DNA of 64,000 bases from Citrobacter freundii. Its GTDB lineage: Bacteria > Pseudomonadota > Gammaproteobacteria > Enterobacterales > Enterobacteriaceae. Location of the stretch: NCBI RefSeq assembly GCF_011077955.1, contig NZ_JAALBX010000003.1, positions 310,001 through 374,000 of the forward strand. Reading direction: 5' to 3'. Under the pieces are notes generated by a model. The model was not told where the DNA came from, did not search any database, and saw only the letters and a program-made list of their open reading frames with translations. This document shows, in pieces, positions 62,348 to 64,000 of this stretch (the first letter of the stretch is position 1; each line of letters starts with the position of its first letter). A program made the translations under genes and the position numbers.

Positions 62348-62361
62348 ATTGGTCAACCAAT
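62348..62361. promoter_or_regulatory. UxuR-type operator 3
   Basis: ATTGGTCAACCAAT is a full match to ATTGGT-NN-ACCAAT. It is 257 bases before uxuA and 272 before ompR, so looping between sites or an effect on the ompR side is possible. Confidence 0.75.
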
Positions 62362-62403
62362 TTGAGTTTTATTTCCACGTGAGTGGCTTTTTAGCGGGGA
62401 CGT

Positions 62404-62409
62404 TATAAT
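62404..62409 (+). promoter_or_regulatory. Possible -10 element of an ompR promoter
   Basis: A consensus TATAAT 224 bases before ompR, without a convincing -35. The ompR-envZ operon of E. coli has several promoters in a long leader, so this is a candidate only. No gene is visible in 62092-62632. Confidence 0.35.
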
Positions 62410-62632
62410 GAGGTGTCACCATCACAAGAAAGCGACGGTTTTGTGATGAAATGGTCAGATAACTCGCTGTTAAATATGCTTTGTAACAATTTCGGCTAGA
62501 ATATATACCAGTTTTGTCTGGTAGTCAGCGTAGCCTTTTTTAGAATACGGGTAGTTAAAAAGGGCCTCATCCTGTAATGGCGTGTGTCTTTTTTACCGAA
62601 ATGAGTATTCGAACCCTTTGGGAGTTAAAACA

Positions 62633-63352
62633 ATGCAAGAGAATTATAAAATTCTGGTTGTGGATGACGATATGCGCCTGCGCGCATTACTTGAGCGTTA
62701 TCTTACCGAGCAAGGCTTCCAGGTTCGTAGCGTAGCAAATGCTGAACAAATGGATCGTCTGCTGACGCGTGAGTCATTCCACCTGATGGTCCTTGATCTG
62801 ATGCTGCCTGGCGAAGACGGTTTGTCGATTTGCCGTCGTTTACGCAGCCAAAGCAACCCGATGCCGATCATTATGGTCACGGCGAAAGGGGAAGAGGTGG
62901 ATCGCATCGTGGGCCTGGAAATTGGTGCCGATGACTACATCCCTAAACCGTTTAACCCGCGTGAACTGCTGGCGCGTATTCGCGCTGTGCTGCGCCGCCA
63001 GGCGAATGAGCTGCCGGGCGCGCCTTCTCAGGAAGAAGCGGTTATTGCCTTTGGCAAATTCAAGCTGAACTTAGGCACCCGTGAAATGTTCCGCGAAGAT
63101 GAGCCGATGCCGCTCACCAGCGGTGAATTTGCCGTGCTTAAAGCGCTGGTCAGCCACCCGCGTGAACCGTTATCCCGCGATAAGCTTATGAACCTGGCGC
63201 GTGGTCGCGAATATTCGGCAATGGAACGCTCCATTGACGTGCAGATCTCTCGCCTGCGCCGCATGGTGGAAGAGGATCCGGCTCACCCGCGTTATATCCA
63301 GACCGTATGGGGGTTAGGCTACGTCTTTGTACCGGATGGTTCTAAAGCATGA
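62633..63352 (+). CDS. ompR: OmpR osmoregulatory response regulator
   Basis: Response regulator of the EnvZ-OmpR system controlling porins and other envelope genes. 239 residues, as in E. coli. Receiver domain with the phosphorylated D55 in LMVLDLMLPGEDG, acidic pocket VVDDDM, and K in GADDYIPKPFNPREL; C-terminal winged helix (EPMPLTSGEFAVLKALVSHPREPLSRDKLMNLARGREY). Appears essentially the same as the E. coli protein. ATG 62633 with GGGAG upstream; the longer frame from 62582 is not needed. Overlaps envZ by ATGA. Confidence 0.98.
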   Translation: MQENYKILVVDDDMRLRALLERYLTEQGFQVRSVANAEQMDRLLTRESFHLMVLDLMLPGEDGLSICRRLRSQSNPMPIIMVTAKGEEVDRIVGLEIGADDYIPKPFNPRELLARIRAVLRRQANELPGAPSQEEAVIAFGKFKLNLGTREMFREDEPMPLTSGEFAVLKALVSHPREPLSRDKLMNLARGREYSAMERSIDVQISRLRRMVEEDPAHPRYIQTVWGLGYVFVPDGSKA

Positions 63353-64000
63353 AGCGACTGCGCTTCTCACCGAGAAGCTCCTTTGCCAGAACCTTGTTGC
63401 TTATCGTCACCTTGCTGTTCGTCAGCCTGGTGACGACCTATCTGGTGGTATTGAATTTCGCCATTCTGCCGAGTTTGCAGCAGTTTAATAAGGTCCTGGC
63501 GTATGAAGTCCGTATGCTGATGACCGATAAGCTGCAACTGGAAGACGGCACGCAATTAGTGGTGCCGCCTGCGTTCCGGCGTGAAATTTACCGGGAACTT
63601 GGCATTTCGCTTTACTCCAATGAAGCGGCGGAAGACGCAGGGCTGCGCTGGGCGCAGCATTATGAGTTTTTAAGTCAGCAGATGGCGCAGCAGCTTGGCG
63701 GCCCAACGGAAGTCCGCGTTGAGGTCAACAAAAGCTCGCCGGTGGTATGGCTGAAAACCTGGCTTTCGCCCAATATTTGGGTACGCGTTCCGCTGACCGA
63801 AATCCATCAGGGCGATTTCTCGCCCCTCTTCCGTTACACCCTTGCCATCATGCTGCTGGCGATAGGCGGCGCGTGGCTGTTCATCCGTATTCAGAACCGA
63901 CCGTTGGTGGACCTGGAACACGCCGCGCTACAGGTAGGTAAAGGTATTATTCCTCCGCCGCTACGTGAATATGGCGCGTCTGAGGTACGCTCGGTGACCC
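63349..64000 (+). CDS. envZ: EnvZ osmosensor histidine kinase, 3' end cut by the window
   Basis: Inner-membrane sensor kinase/phosphatase for OmpR. 217 codons are present: MKRLRFSPRSSFARTLL, TM1 (about residues 15-37), periplasmic domain with PSLQQFNKVLAYEVRMLM, TM2 (about 160-180, LAIMLLAIGGAWLFI), and the first half of the HAMP linker up to YGASEVRSVT. The kinase domain with the phosphorylated His lies beyond the window. Starts at ATG inside the ompR stop (ATGA). Confidence 0.97.
   Translation, partial: MKRLRFSPRSSFARTLLLIVTLLFVSLVTTYLVVLNFAILPSLQQFNKVLAYEVRMLMTDKLQLEDGTQLVVPPAFRREIYRELGISLYSNEAAEDAGLRWAQHYEFLSQQMAQQLGGPTEVRVEVNKSSPVVWLKTWLSPNIWVRVPLTEIHQGDFSPLFRYTLAIMLLAIGGAWLFIRIQNRPLVDLEHAALQVGKGIIPPPLREYGASEVRSVT

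Noticed and set aside
1-64000. CRISPR arrays, tRNA genes, insertion sequences or prophage
   Set aside because: Looked for regular spaced repeats, tRNA-like cloverleaf ends, transposase frames and terminal repeats; none supported.

Overview
The window is chromosomal DNA of an enteric gammaproteobacterium (Enterobacteriaceae, near Escherichia, Salmonella, Citrobacter, Enterobacter and Cronobacter). I judge this from remembered near-full-length similarity of almost every protein to its E. coli K-12 counterpart and from the familiar order liv-ugp-ggt-gnt-asd-glg-glp-mal-nfuA-bioH-feo-tex-greB-ompR-envZ. I cannot fix the genus without a search. Almost all of it is core genome; no tRNA, rRNA, insertion sequence, prophage or CRISPR array was seen.

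Layout. 1-4553: end of livK and livHMGF, the high-affinity leucine ABC importer. 4804-9836: a PhoB-box-preceded ugpBAECQ operon for glycerol-3-phosphate and glycerophosphodiester uptake and hydrolysis. 9844-12182: yhhA and periplasmic ggt. 12183-14711: an accessory patch with an odd repeat-bearing spacer, a chemoreceptor behind a FliA-type promoter, and a YghW-like (DUF2623) gene with a hairpin over its start. 14772-14900: the RyhB small RNA with its Fur box. 15040-18889: yhhW, then gntR and gntKU with GntR operators. 18934-20808: yhgN and asd. 21069-30527: glgBXCAP, glycogen synthesis and breakdown. 30585-34299: glpD divergent from glpEGR. 34339-42069: malT divergent from malPQ. 42130-44285: nfuA, gntX and bioH. 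44382-44654: a DUF1471 periplasmic protein.

45114-52093 is the most unusual part: a one-direction cluster of a GPH-type sugar/cation symporter, a Cys-type sulfatase, two small DUF202 membrane proteins (YidH- and YidG-like), a LysR regulator and a PF05935-type arylsulfotransferase whose 5' end appears frameshifted. It sits between the bioH side and feoABC (minus strand), and similar terminators stand at both edges. It reads as an accessory sulfate-ester utilisation cassette.

52190-57790 (minus strand): feoABC, ferrous iron uptake, with a Fur box, and tex. 57930-58418: greB. 58455-62091 (minus strand): uxuABR, fructuronate/mannonate catabolism, placed between greB and ompR, which are neighbours in E. 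coli; three UxuR-type operators lie in the shared upstream region. 62633 to the end: ompR and the start of envZ, the osmoregulatory two-component system.

Compared with the remembered K-12 order, gntT (malQ/nfuA), rtcRBA (glpR/malT) and yhhX/yhhY (beside ryhB) are absent here.
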